From NCBI RefSeq assembly GCF_017377875.1, contig NZ_CP070975.1, positions 682,001-746,000 of the forward strand: a stretch of 64,000 nucleotides of DNA. The letters run 5' to 3'. Of the stretch, positions 17,142 to 24,428 are shown piece after piece (position 1 is the first letter of the stretch; every line of letters starts with the position of its first letter). This DNA comes from Alcaligenes sp. SORT26 (GTDB lineage Bacteria > Pseudomonadota > Gammaproteobacteria > Burkholderiales > Burkholderiaceae_B). The notes under the pieces are model-generated. The model was not told the origin of the DNA, did not search any database, and saw only the letters and a program-made list of their open reading frames with translations. The position numbers were made by a program, and so were the translations under genes.

Positions 17142-17471
17142 TCAGTAGGGCAGCCATGCCATGAGCGGCTTGCCTGTACGCTTATTGATGGAGCCATCGG
17201 GTTTCGGTCCGCGAAACATCACGCGCAGCCCGTTGGCTTTGACTGTCTTGTGCGCCAAGTCGATCCAGTCCTGGCAGAACTGCGGTGCGTCAAACTCAGG
17301 CGACACTTGCCGGGGTTTGCTCGACTCAAGAATCGTTGCCGCCCGCTCCGCATACCACTCGCTCAGTTCTTGGGCGGTCATCTTTTCCCGCGCCTTCTTG
17401 GGGGGGGCTTTACGCGCTGCCAGCGATTTGGCCAGCGGCTCGGTCATACCAAATACACAAAATGCTGACAT
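17142..17471 (-). CDS. Hypothetical phage protein
   Basis: 109 residues from MSAFCVFGMTEPLAK, preceded by GGGAGA. Helical and basic (ARKAPPKKAREKMTAQELSEWY), ending in FRGPKPDGSINKRTGKPLMAW. No family recognised. The longer frame from 17720 is unsupported because the KTSC gene occupies that DNA on the other strand. Confidence 0.65.
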   Translation of the reverse strand: MSAFCVFGMTEPLAKSLAARKAPPKKAREKMTAQELSEWYAERAATILESSKPRQVSPEFDAPQFCQDWIDLAHKTVKANGLRVMFRGPKPDGSINKRTGKPLMAWLPY

Positions 17472-17603
17472 GGGTTTCTCCCTTGGTTGCCATCCGGCGC
17501 GACTCTCAATGAAACCTGCCTCGGATAATGCCGGTCTATTCCCGGCTGTCACCTTCCGTGCTAAGTTGGAAATTCCGATTACAACTAGACATGGAGGGAG
17601 AGC

Positions 17604-17801
17604 GTGATTCCTGTTCGATCCAGTGCTATTGCTGCGGTTGGCTACGACCCCAACACTAAAAGAATGCAGATACGGTTTACTAGCGGTGGCATTACATATA
17701 CATACTGCGGAGTTCCGCAATCTGTATACGACGGCCTTATGTCTGCGCCATCCAAGGGCACTTACTTCGACAGGGTTATTCGTGATCGCTATCAGTGCTA
17801 G
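17604..17801 (+). CDS. KTSC-domain small protein
   Basis: 65 residues from a GTG start with GGAGGGAG just upstream. The whole protein is a KTSC domain (RSSAIAAVGYDPNTKRMQI, YTYCGVPQSVYDGLM, GTYFDRVIRDRY). KTSC domains occur alone in phages and fused to tRNA synthetases; their role is unclear, possibly RNA binding. The gene is rightward among leftward genes, so it is transcribed alone. Confidence 0.85.
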   Translation: MIPVRSSAIAAVGYDPNTKRMQIRFTSGGITYTYCGVPQSVYDGLMSAPSKGTYFDRVIRDRYQC

Positions 17802-18000
17802 ATAGCGCTTGAATAGCCTGGTCGATAAGGCCTATTTCTTTATTGAAGTCGATCGTCCAGGAGGTTCCTTCTGATCGCGGAAGATCTGGACGATCGGTTG
17901 TAAGCGTGTTGTTGGTCGCGCACATCGCTAGTCGTGCAGCCTTTAGGGCCTGATTGGCCTTATCAATAGCCCTTCGGCGGGCATCTTTTATCTCAGTCAT
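17776..18000 (-). CDS. Small hypothetical early protein
   Basis: 74 residues from MTEIKDARRR, with GAGAGG upstream. A helical N-terminus (RRRAIDKANQALKAARLAM) precedes a short beta segment. It overlaps the end of the KTSC gene tail-to-tail. It lies just downstream of the left operator and is probably among the first genes expressed on induction. Confidence 0.6.
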   Translation of the reverse strand: MTEIKDARRRAIDKANQALKAARLAMCATNNTLTTDRPDLPRSEGTSWTIDFNKEIGLIDQAIQALSSTDSDHE

Positions 18001-18013
18001 TAATCCTCTCGCT

Positions 18014-18382
18014 TCAGTAAGCACCACCATTGATGCTTACCAAAGCGGCCTGTTTCCAGGCCGTTGCTGGGATTCCAACCAGCGTGACCGTTTCCGTTTT
18101 TGGCCGTCTACGCCTCACCCTCTTTCTCCGTAAACCGTGCTTTGACGGACTGGAGACGGCAGGGATACCGCGCAGAGCCACAACCATGTTTGTGGGTGCC
18201 ATTGATGCCGGACGAACACCCCACATAGGCAGGGTGAGCAACATCGGCAGGTGTGTTTTTAAAGAGCCTCCGCCGTAGCGGGCGCAGCCTTTGCTGCTGG
18301 CGCTCTCTGAACCGTTACTTACCGTGGCTTTGCCTAAAGGTGTTCTGCGGTTTTGGTGGAGCGTTGAGATGAATACTAGCAT
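18014..18382 (-). CDS. Operator-controlled small early protein (Ash/Icd-like candidate)
   Basis: Open from ATG at 18382 for 122 residues; rich in Pro, Arg and Thr (LPMLLTLPMWGVRPASM, HGLRRKRVRRRRPKTE) and ending ALVSINGGAY. The ATG at 18382 lies inside an operator and before the likely transcription start near 18366, so translation probably begins further in. Position and composition recall Ash/Icd-like cell-division inhibitors that phages keep under repressor control; I cannot confirm that family. Confidence 0.45.
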   Translation of the reverse strand: MLVFISTLHQNRRTPLGKATVSNGSESASSKGCARYGGGSLKTHLPMLLTLPMWGVRPASMAPTNMVVALRGIPAVSSPSKHGLRRKRVRRRRPKTETVTLVGIPATAWKQAALVSINGGAY

Positions 18383-18413
18383 TGCTAGTATTCTAAAGTC
18401 AATAGCAACGCTA
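18373..18413 (-). promoter_or_regulatory. Left operator/promoter (OL/PL) with two repressor sites
   Basis: Cores TAGC-ATT-GCTA (18377-18387) and TAGC-AAC-GCTA (18403-18413) are 26 bp apart; the first lies in a 21-bp palindrome AATACTAGCA-T-TGCTAGTATT. On the minus strand TTGACT (18402-18397) and TAGTAT (18378-18373) form a promoter with an 18-bp spacer that the sites overlap. Confidence 0.75.
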
Positions 18414-18460
18414 TTTGATTTGTGGTTAAAAACCCGCCGAAGCGGGAAGGGGCGTTTCTA

Positions 18461-18655
18461 TTAACGTAGGTTAGATAGTGCGCTGGTCAAGTCTTCCGCC
18501 AGCTCAATGGCGAGTTCCAGCAAGTTGGGCTGTAGTCCGGAAGTCAATACAGGGATAAGCTCAGCTAATTGGGCAGAGCGTTTTTGGGCCATCTCGGAAT
18601 CCTCCAACGATAGACCGAGAGGCCGCGTTGGTGGAGTGTCAATGAAACTCGTCAT
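18461..18655 (-). CDS. Small acidic hypothetical protein
   Basis: 64 residues, mostly one amphipathic helical region (MAQKRSAQLAELIPVLTSG, LLELAIELAEDLTSALSNL). No family recognised. SD is weak (GAGAAGAG). It lies just outside the left operator and could be part of the immunity-region lysogenic transcript. Confidence 0.45.
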   Translation of the reverse strand: MTSFIDTPPTRPLGLSLEDSEMAQKRSAQLAELIPVLTSGLQPNLLELAIELAEDLTSALSNLR

Positions 18656-18804
18656 ATCGCAATGCTCTTCTCTTACAAGTGGGCGTTTTAAATACGCGCT
18701 CTGATTCGTGGGAGCTACGTGGAGCGCACCAATATGGCGGGGCGGGGGGATAGTTGTACTGTATATCTATACAGTATTTTAGGTCAAGGTAATGCGGCTA
18801 ACTG

Positions 18805-18852
18805 TTGGTCTTGGTCTTGGTCTTGGTCTTGGTCTTGGTCTTGGTCTTGGAC
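18805..18852 (+). repeat. Hexanucleotide tandem repeat TTGGTC
   Basis: Seven perfect copies (18805-18846) and one degenerate copy (TTGGAC). It sits about 85 bp upstream of the lipoprotein gene start. Length change by slippage would alter promoter spacing or leader length. Confidence 0.9.
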
Positions 18853-18936
18853 TGGGCGGCTTGGCTGGCCCGTGTAAGCCCTGCGCCAGCCTAATCTGGT
18901 ACGATTTCGTCTTTATTCGTTACTTGGGAGAGGGGA

Positions 18937-19338
18937 GTGAAAAAGATTCTGGCTGCAGTGGCAATCGCTGCGCTTGTGGGTTGTGCCTCGACAGGCGTCC
19001 AGGTGAAAGACGAGCACCTGAGTGAAATGAAAGTAGGCGAGACAACCCAGGCTGATGTGTTATCGCGCTTTGGCAAACCAACAACGTCAATGCGAAACTC
19101 TGATGGCACTCGTACGTTAATGTATGTCTATGCTGAGTCACGCACCCGGGCATCTACCTTTATCCCATTCGTTGGAGCTTTTGTCGGTGGTGTGGACACG
19201 AACTCAACTAGCGTAATGCTCCGCTTTGACAAAGAGGGCAAGCTGCTTGACTACACCAGCGCCGAGAGCGAAATGGGCACGGCTACCGGCATTGCGGTGG
19301 ATGCTGAGTCAGTTGAGAACCAGCCCCGTAAGCAGTAG
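18937..19338 (+). CDS. SmpA/OmlA (BamE-like) domain lipoprotein
   Basis: 133 residues from a GTG start (GAGAGGGGA upstream). Signal peptide with lipobox ALVGC, then a BamE-like region (MKVGETTQADVLSRFGKPT, TRTLMYVYAES, VMLRFDKEGKLLDY). A short hydrophobic glycine-rich loop (FIPFVGAFVGGV) is present in the middle. It should be an envelope lipoprotein. In a prophage immunity region it may be expressed in the lysogen and change the host surface, for example to exclude other phages; that is an inference. It has its own terminator. Confidence 0.8.
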   Translation: MKKILAAVAIAALVGCASTGVQVKDEHLSEMKVGETTQADVLSRFGKPTTSMRNSDGTRTLMYVYAESRTRASTFIPFVGAFVGGVDTNSTSVMLRFDKEGKLLDYTSAESEMGTATGIAVDAESVENQPRKQ

Positions 19339-19390
19339 TCTGGCATAGCCAACCTGACACAAAAGAAGAAGGACAGAAGTAACGCCTAAG

Positions 19391-19416
19391 AAAAAGCCCC
19401 CGGAGGGGCTTTTTCT
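19391..19416 (+). terminator. Rho-independent terminator
   Basis: AAAAAGCCCCC/GGGGCTTTTTC hairpin after the lipoprotein gene; A- and T-runs allow use from both sides, serving also the leftward KilA-N gene. Confidence 0.85.
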
Positions 19417-19464
19417 TAAGATTGGAGAGTAGTAGTTAAAGAACCAATCTTTACTTTAGGGCTA

Positions 19465-20286
19465 CTACGCAGCTTTCTTGCGACGTGCAATTCGGGGCGG
19501 TGACGAGGGTGCTGCTATCGCTAGTGCTGGGTGTTTATCTAAATAAGCTAAGCTATCCGGATTCTTTCGCTTGAAGTAACTCACCCCATTCACAGGGAGC
19601 CAAACATTTCGGAACCAGGTTCGAAAATCCGCCAATAGCGTATCGGGGTAAAGCTTTGCTTCTACAACACGTCCGTCATCTGGGTATATGTGTTGATAGG
19701 TTGGTAATGAGTTGGTATCCATACCTTTGTTTTCTCTCAACCACTTGCAAAAACTACGGCCGACTGAAATATCAGGAACCCAATCTGCTGGAATGATAAA
19801 GCCAACGTTATGTAGAGGGCCGAAAAGGTTTAGTGCTGTTTCCTGTAGGACAGAGAAGTATCCTGGGTGGACGTTGGGATCGTTAGCAAGGTACCTTGCA
19901 AGATGAGAAGGGAGTGGGGCTGGTTCTCTCGGTGCTCCTTGGCCGCTCATCCATTCGTACACCCACTCGGAGACTTGTACAGCAAAATCAGCTGATAGCC
20001 ATTGCGCAAGATGAATGGCGACTTTTGGGTGTACCCACGTGCTAGCGGTACCGTTCTTATCTCTAACCTCTTGATTTAAATCCAAAACGCTAATTCGCGT
20101 TTTGGCAGCAAGTGCTCGTAAAAAATTTCCAGTAGTCTCGTTGCGAACGTAGTTATGCCAACGTTTGCCGGCTGCGTGACAAAGTTCTGTGGCATTGATG
20201 TAGCCGTCTGATGAGCGTTGCTGAACTATCCCTTGATCCGTCTTGTGTGTGATTAGGTAGAGTGATGTTTGATGTTGCGGGCGCAT
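19465..20286 (-). CDS. KilA-N domain protein
   Basis: 273 residues from MRPQHQTSLY (AAGGAACG upstream). KilA-N region at about 15-110: SSDGYINATELCHAAGKRW, NYVRNETTGNFL, TWVHPKVAIHLAQWLS and FAVQVSEWVYEWM. The C-terminal half is a phage-specific region (ADWVPDISVGRSFCKWLREN, LLADFRTWFRNVWLP) resembling domains found in antirepressor-type proteins. KilA-N binds DNA and often pairs with interchangeable C-terminal domains in phage regulators. An antirepressor or immunity role is likely. Confidence 0.85.
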   Translation of the reverse strand: MRPQHQTSLYLITHKTDQGIVQQRSSDGYINATELCHAAGKRWHNYVRNETTGNFLRALAAKTRISVLDLNQEVRDKNGTASTWVHPKVAIHLAQWLSADFAVQVSEWVYEWMSGQGAPREPAPLPSHLARYLANDPNVHPGYFSVLQETALNLFGPLHNVGFIIPADWVPDISVGRSFCKWLRENKGMDTNSLPTYQHIYPDDGRVVEAKLYPDTLLADFRTWFRNVWLPVNGVSYFKRKNPDSLAYLDKHPALAIAAPSSPPRIARRKKAA

Positions 20287-20401
20287 TGGTGTACGTTCCT
20301 TACATTGCAAGTCAGGTTGACGCCAGCACCACAAAATTAGACAATACCTACAGACACGGATGTCATTTTCTTGGTGCTAGCAAGAAATACAGACATCTCA
20401 A

Positions 20402-20436
20402 GGCCGCCGGGTTTCCCCAAACCCAGGCGGCTTTTT
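20402..20436 (+). terminator. Strong hairpin terminator
   Basis: GGCCGCCGGGTTT/AAACCCAGGCGGC stem with TTTTTC after. The surrounding stretch 20287-20785 has no gene that I can support; an AT-rich part near 20510-20580 may carry the promoter for the KilA-N gene. Confidence 0.8.
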
Positions 20437-20716
20437 CTTTATCTGCCGTTACATTCTATGGCGTTCCATTTGGTTAGTCCAGATAGAAAGTCTGTCTGGG
20501 CACTAGTCTGTTACAATTTTGATCTGTTTTTATTGATATTTTTTATGGCTGTTTTTATATACACCACTATATGTAGTGGTTTTTGGGGCGGGACAGGTGT
20601 TTTAGTTTGGTCATTACGGCGTAACTTCTTGATCGGTTGACGCGGGTATTGATGTAGCTCACACCCAGTAGGGGTAAAAGGAGTAGGGCAAACAGATCAA
20701 GGAGTTACCGTTGAAT

Positions 20717-20739
20717 AAAAAGCCCCGCTTGGCGGGGCT
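20717..20739 (-). terminator. Terminator of the P63C gene
   Basis: AGCCCCGC-TTG-GCGGGGCT; on the minus strand it is followed by TTTTTATT, directly downstream of the HTH-P63C gene. Confidence 0.8.
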
Positions 20740-20785
20740 AGTGACATGGGTTTGAAAAAACCTCTAGGTGTAGGGTTTAGGACCG

Positions 20786-21991
20786 TCAATCTGTAAGGTT
20801 CATTTCTTCAAATAGGTATGGAGCAATTGAGATCTGCTTCTGATGAGCTGCTTTTCCTACGAAGTATTTTATATCTCGGCTGTCTTCCATTTTCCCTTGT
20901 ACTCGCCCAATTTGATGGACTAGCATATTGCGCCCGTCTACGCTAAGCCATTGGTGAAATCTCGCCCGTCTCTTGCCGTCCGAAGTAATATTCAGTTCGT
21001 TCAACTTACTTTTCAAAAATCCGTACTCAAGAGGCTCGTAAATGTATTTGTTGATAAATTTCCCGTAGTACTGCGGCCTTGATCTAGATGTGGTAGGTTG
21101 ATTACCGTACAGCCTGTCCAGTTCAGCGAAAAACGAATCTGGAAAGGTATGAACCCACTTTTGAAGTCCTTCCGCCAGATACTTGGAAAGCAGAAGACGC
21201 AGAGCGTCGTGCTTACGGTCTTTCTGAAATCCTGTAGCCTCGTCAATCAGAGCGTCTATACCCACTTCGGCTAAAGCGCTTAAGAGTATTTCTGACTGGA
21301 TCGCAAGTTTCTTCTGTGGTTCCGTTAAGATGTCATCCCCTGCACGTCGCGCTGCTAAATAAACCTCACACATCTTTGGAAGTAGCCCGGCTGAGTACCC
21401 GGTTTTTTCCTGCCTTCCATCAAGGTATCGAATTACTTTGGTCCGGTCTAAAACCTCTTGATTTATAAAAGGTTCTAGGTTTTTTGCGGCAATAAAAGGG
21501 GGGATTTTGGTCCCATCTATCTCAAGTCGGGAATTCGCCCCTTTTCGCGGCCTCCCAAAAGCCTTAAAGATCGAGGCTGCTGATAGCACGCGTGTCTCAT
21601 TCTCTAGCACAGCGCACTCTAATTCAACGTCTCCAATAGGAAGCAGCCCAGGATATACAGCTTTGGGCAAAGATTGAGATGTCCTCTGCTCTGTTTTCTC
21701 GGTGGGCTCGTTGTTGGTTGATTGCTGCAGGTTGTTGACAGATGGATTTGCCAGACCAATATCTGAAAACAGTTGCTCCGAGATACTAGTACTTAATGGG
21801 TTAATGCTGATTAGATCCTCGGGTTTTAACGCAAGGCCGTACTGCCGAGCTAATTCCATTAGTTTAAGGTGCCATTTCACTGGAATGGTCCCGGACTTGG
21901 CCCAATACGCTGCTGTGCTTTGAGCTATTCCCAAGAGTTGAGCTAGCGCAGACTGGCCGCCGAATAGATTGATGACTTCGCGTGCGTGCAT
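20786..21991 (-). CDS. HTH-P63C fusion protein
   Basis: 401 residues. The N-terminus (about 1-60) is a Cro/CI-type HTH (LFGGQSALAQLLGIAQSTAAYWAK, PVKWHLKLMELARQYGL). After a Ser/Thr/Gln-rich linker comes a P63C region (RVLSAASIFKAFGRPRKGANS, SEILLSALAEVGIDALIDEATGF, YNQP-type tail RPQYYGKFINKYIYEPLEYG and RFHQWLS). P63C proteins are phage or mobile-element proteins of unknown role. The fused DNA-binding head suggests a regulator acting in immunity. It lies downstream of the repressor on the same strand. Confidence 0.82.
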   Translation of the reverse strand: MHAREVINLFGGQSALAQLLGIAQSTAAYWAKSGTIPVKWHLKLMELARQYGLALKPEDLISINPLSTSISEQLFSDIGLANPSVNNLQQSTNNEPTEKTEQRTSQSLPKAVYPGLLPIGDVELECAVLENETRVLSAASIFKAFGRPRKGANSRLEIDGTKIPPFIAAKNLEPFINQEVLDRTKVIRYLDGRQEKTGYSAGLLPKMCEVYLAARRAGDDILTEPQKKLAIQSEILLSALAEVGIDALIDEATGFQKDRKHDALRLLLSKYLAEGLQKWVHTFPDSFFAELDRLYGNQPTTSRSRPQYYGKFINKYIYEPLEYGFLKSKLNELNITSDGKRRARFHQWLSVDGRNMLVHQIGRVQGKMEDSRDIKYFVGKAAHQKQISIAPYLFEEMNLTD

Positions 21992-22132
21992 GATCTTCTC
22001 CTAGGGGTTTTGAGATTTTTACAGTCAGTTATTAATGGATTTTATTTTTTAGTCAGCTTTATTTGTCGCTTCTGTCCGCCTCTTGTCTTCCATGTTTTCA
22101 CATGCGAGGCTAAATCTAAGTGTTTCGTGGTT

Positions 22133-22160
22133 AAAAAATAAGGAGCCAAACGGCTCCTTG
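22133..22160 (-). terminator. Terminator after the repressor gene
   Basis: AAGGAGCC-AAAC-GGCTCCTT; read leftward it is followed by ATTTTTT. It separates the repressor from the P63C gene. Confidence 0.8.
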
Positions 22161-22222
22161 TCTCTTCCTGCTCAGTCCTTCTTACGTACAGCCTCCCTGG
22201 GCTGGGTCACGTTTCCTATCAT

Positions 22223-22645
22223 TCACTTGCTCTCGTCTTTCTTTACGTCCAGACCGAGCTGGGCGGCGGCATTCAGAACTGACTTTTCCAACTGGGATCT
22301 GGCGCTATTGTCCAGGGCTTGGATTTTTCGCTCATCAAGCAAATCGAATGGCCAAGCAGCCCCGTCTTCGCTGTCGCCGGTCCACATCTCTGCTGCCTTA
22401 ATCGTCTGAGCGATCGAAGGGCTGAAGTCTTCGATATTTACGCCCAGGCCAGACGCAAACCCCTTGGCCGCCTTCATATTCAAGGGCCTTCTGCCGTTCA
22501 AGTACTGCCACACAGCCCCCTGGTTGCCTATATCAAAACGAGCCCCGAACTCTGCTTGTGAGAGAGACGTGCGTTCGTTGTATAGGCGTTTCAGACGCGC
22601 AGCGTCGTCTTGCGGGGTTTGGGACAAGGGTTTGCGTGTTTGCAT
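22223..22645 (-). CDS. cI: CI-like HTH repressor without peptidase domain
   Basis: 140 residues. HTH at about 15-75: ARLKRLYNERTSLSQAEFGA, GNQGAVWQYLNGRRPLNMKAA and FASGLGVNIEDFSP. The rest is a short acidic region with no S24 peptidase motif, so it cannot self-cleave in the SOS response as lambda CI does. It is transcribed away from the three-site operator, in the classic CI position. Induction would need another mechanism, such as an antirepressor; the KilA-N or HTH-P63C protein is a candidate. Confidence 0.88.
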   Translation of the reverse strand: MQTRKPLSQTPQDDAARLKRLYNERTSLSQAEFGARFDIGNQGAVWQYLNGRRPLNMKAAKGFASGLGVNIEDFSPSIAQTIKAAEMWTGDSEDGAAWPFDLLDERKIQALDNSARSQLEKSVLNAAAQLGLDVKKDESK

Positions 22646-22655
22646 TGGCGAAATA

Positions 22656-22720
22656 TAGCAACGCTATTAATATGTGCAACTAGCATAGCTATTGATTCAA
22701 TTTAATAGCGATGCTAGTAT
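22656..22720 (+). promoter_or_regulatory. Right operator/promoter (OR/PR) with three repressor sites
   Basis: Cores TAGC-AAC-GCTA (22656), TAGC-ATA-GCTA (22681) and TAGC-GAT-GCTA (22706) repeat exactly every 25 bp between the divergent repressor and cro genes. TTGATT (22692-22697) and TAGTAT (22715-22720), 17 bp apart, form PR within the sites. The predicted transcript start coincides with the cro ATG at 22727. Confidence 0.82.
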
Positions 22721-22726
22721 TTGTTC

Positions 22727-22990
22727 ATGAACCCTATTGCTCACTACCTAAATGCGACTGGCCTGACTCAGGCTGAGTTCGCCCGGAGGATTGGCGTAAG
22801 CCAGTCTCAGGTCTATCAATTCCTGAACGATATCCGCCCAGTATCTGAAAAGGTTTGCGTGCGTATAGAGGAAAGGACGAATGGGGAGCTAAGCCGGAAA
22901 CATCTGCGTCCACACGACTGGGCGGACATTTGGCCTGAGCTTAGGAGATCCCCTCTGAGTCCCTCGCCACAGGAGCGTACCAATGTGTGA
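22727..22990 (+). CDS. cro: Cro/YdaS-like DNA-binding protein
   Basis: 87 residues from ATG 22727. HTH: YLNATGLTQAEFARRIGVSQSQ-type, VYQFLNDIRPVSEKVCVRIE, then HDWADIWPEL, typical of YdaS/Cro proteins. No SD precedes the ATG, and the -10 box ends only 6 bp before it, so the mRNA is probably leaderless. It is the first gene of the rightward early operon and should block repressor synthesis at the shared operator. Confidence 0.85.
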   Translation: MNPIAHYLNATGLTQAEFARRIGVSQSQVYQFLNDIRPVSEKVCVRIEERTNGELSRKHLRPHDWADIWPELRRSPLSPSPQERTNV

Positions 22991-23054
22991 TTCAGAAAAG
23001 CGGGAGCCGATTCCAATCGGCCCGACCGACGTTATTACGAAAGGAGAGTGCTGA
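22983..23054 (+). CDS. 23-residue coupled micro-protein
   Basis: Reads MCDSEKREPIPIGPTDV then ITKGEC. Its ATG overlaps the end of cro (ATGTGTGA) and its TGA overlaps the next ATG (TGATG), so it fits exactly between two genes. An internal AAAGGAG serves the next gene. It is either a coupling leader or a real micro-protein. Confidence 0.45.
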   Translation: MCDSEKREPIPIGPTDVITKGEC

Positions 23055-23248
23055 TGCGCAAGTTATATGCCCGATTCGTTTTGTTTCTGATCCGCCCGGC
23101 GCTAGAGATGCATCGCGCAAGTACGAAAACAGAGCGCGAGAACGAGATCGATGAAACCGTCTTCAACAAGATGATCCTAGGGAAAAGCATGATTAAAGAC
23201 GGTCTCGAACATGGTTACGACATCACTTTGATCAGTCGTCAGAAGTAG
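23054..23248 (+). CDS. Small early hypothetical protein
   Basis: 64 residues from ATG 23054 with AAAGGAG 7 nt upstream. A basic hydrophobic N-terminus (MRKLYARFVLFLIRPALEM) could associate with the membrane; the rest is charged. No family recognised. It lies in the cro operon. Confidence 0.55.
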   Translation: MRKLYARFVLFLIRPALEMHRASTKTERENEIDETVFNKMILGKSMIKDGLEHGYDITLISRQK

Positions 23249-23420
23249 TGCTAGCGGACTTCAAGATGGACTGCAGCAGTTTCCCGCCACCCTTTATTTC
23301 TTTTGCATTTGCTAGAGCAAGAAAGCAATTTCGAAATGCTGTTTTGTCTGGGTGCGTTTCCACCAAAGCCTTGATTGCACAAGTTAGAAGCTCAAATTCA
23401 TCAGATTTTGAATCGCTCAC
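23232..23420 (-). CDS. Small hypothetical protein antisense to the early operon
   Basis: 62 residues from GTG 23420 with AAAGGAA upstream. Helical (FELLTCAIKALVETHPDKTA, FRNCFLALANAKEI). It overlaps the 3' end of the preceding rightward gene. Transcribed leftward toward the repressor, like genes of a repressor-establishment transcript. Confidence 0.5.
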   Translation of the reverse strand: MSDSKSDEFELLTCAIKALVETHPDKTAFRNCFLALANAKEIKGGGKLLQSILKSASTTSDD

Positions 23421-23485
23421 GGCCAATTCCTTTCAAAAAGTTTAGTTACTGGAATCTCTAAGCATAGCTGATTGGAGTTGGCCAC

Positions 23486-23650
23486 TTAATGCAGTTCATG
23501 AGTAGGGCAGGCGGGTTCATCTAGTTCCCGCGTGTCCTGCTCATCACACAGACGCGCAAACAGTTGCATGACGGTTTGCTGCGTTGGTTCTTCAAAAGTG
23601 CGCCGGGCGATGTCTTCTGCCTGGGTCAAGATTTTCTCGGTTTCGGTCAT
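23486..23650 (-). CDS. Small acidic hypothetical protein divergent from cII
   Basis: 54 residues from MTETEKILTQAEDIARR, with AAGG about 9 nt upstream; ends CPTHELH. No family recognised. It starts 34 bp from the divergent CII gene. Confidence 0.5.
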   Translation of the reverse strand: MTETEKILTQAEDIARRTFEEPTQQTVMQLFARLCDEQDTRELDEPACPTHELH

Positions 23651-23683
23651 TTGATTGGCCCTTGTTTTATTTGGATGTATTCG

Positions 23684-23995
23684 ATGAACACAGAAACAGT
23701 ATCGGGCGAGCGGCGCGAAAGCACACGCAAGAACGGTGCACGAATTCAAGCACTGATCATGAGCCGACTTGCAGAGGTAACGCAGGCCCGTGCATCAGCT
23801 TGCATCGGCGTGGACCCAAGCACGGTAAGCCGCTGGGTGAAGGATGACCTGGAGTCAATCTGTCTTCTGTTGGCTTCGTTGGGTTTTCAGGTTTCTCGAA
23901 CCACATCGATGGTGGTTGATCGGGACGAGCTCAAGTTTATGAAGCGCGTTGTGGCCAAGTACTTCATTGCTGAGCTTGAGCGAGAAGAGGACTGA
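23684..23995 (+). CDS. cII: CII-family transcriptional activator
   Basis: 103 residues from MNTETVSGERR. The core ARIQALIMSRLAEVTQARAS then ACIGVDPSTVSRWVKDDL is a CII-type HTH; the end has the helical multimerisation part. Lambda CII activates the repressor-establishment and integrase promoters. Here it lies in the matching position after cro. Confidence 0.8.
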   Translation: MNTETVSGERRESTRKNGARIQALIMSRLAEVTQARASACIGVDPSTVSRWVKDDLESICLLLASLGFQVSRTTSMVVDRDELKFMKRVVAKYFIAELEREED

Positions 23996-23996
23996 C

Positions 23997-24428
23997 ATGC
24001 AAATCGTGAACAGCGACGAATCCCTGCAGCGCTTTATGGGCGACTTGCGTAGTCAGTACCAAGTCCACCGATACCTGCGAATTTCGATTAAGACCGGCAA
24101 GGCCCGTACTCTGCCGCAGAACGACATTACGCATGTCTGGTATGGGCAGATAGCGCGTGAGTTGCCCGAGGATGATGCGCTGGGCTGGCGCTGCTACTGC
24201 AAGCTGCATCACGGCGTGCCGATCCTGCGGGCCGAAGATGCCGAGTTCCAAGGCATGTACGACTCGATCATCAAAGGCCGGACCTATGAAGAAAAGCTGC
24301 TGATGATGAAGTATCTGCCGGTCACGTCATTGATGAGCCGCAAGCAGTTGAGTGCGTACGCCGAGGCTGTGCAGGCTGATTTCCGGGCCCGTGGAGTGAT
24401 GCTGGAGTTTCCGGAGGCGTCGGCATGA
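23997..24428 (+). CDS. ninB: NinB-family recombination mediator
   Basis: 143 residues, usual NinB length. Key stretches are LRISIKTGKARTLPQNDITH, VWYGQIARELPEDDALGWRC and YCKLHHGVPILRAED, then SRKQLSAYAEAVQADF. Lambda NinB (Orf) loads recombinases onto SSB-coated ssDNA. Start follows the CII stop by 1 nt. Confidence 0.88.
   Translation: MQIVNSDESLQRFMGDLRSQYQVHRYLRISIKTGKARTLPQNDITHVWYGQIARELPEDDALGWRCYCKLHHGVPILRAEDAEFQGMYDSIIKGRTYEEKLLMMKYLPVTSLMSRKQLSAYAEAVQADFRARGVMLEFPEASA

Noticed and set aside
18792-18935. Rightward frame starting with a Gly-Leu repeat
   Set aside because: It only translates the TTGGTC tandem repeat and has no SD; the real gene starts at 18937 in another frame.
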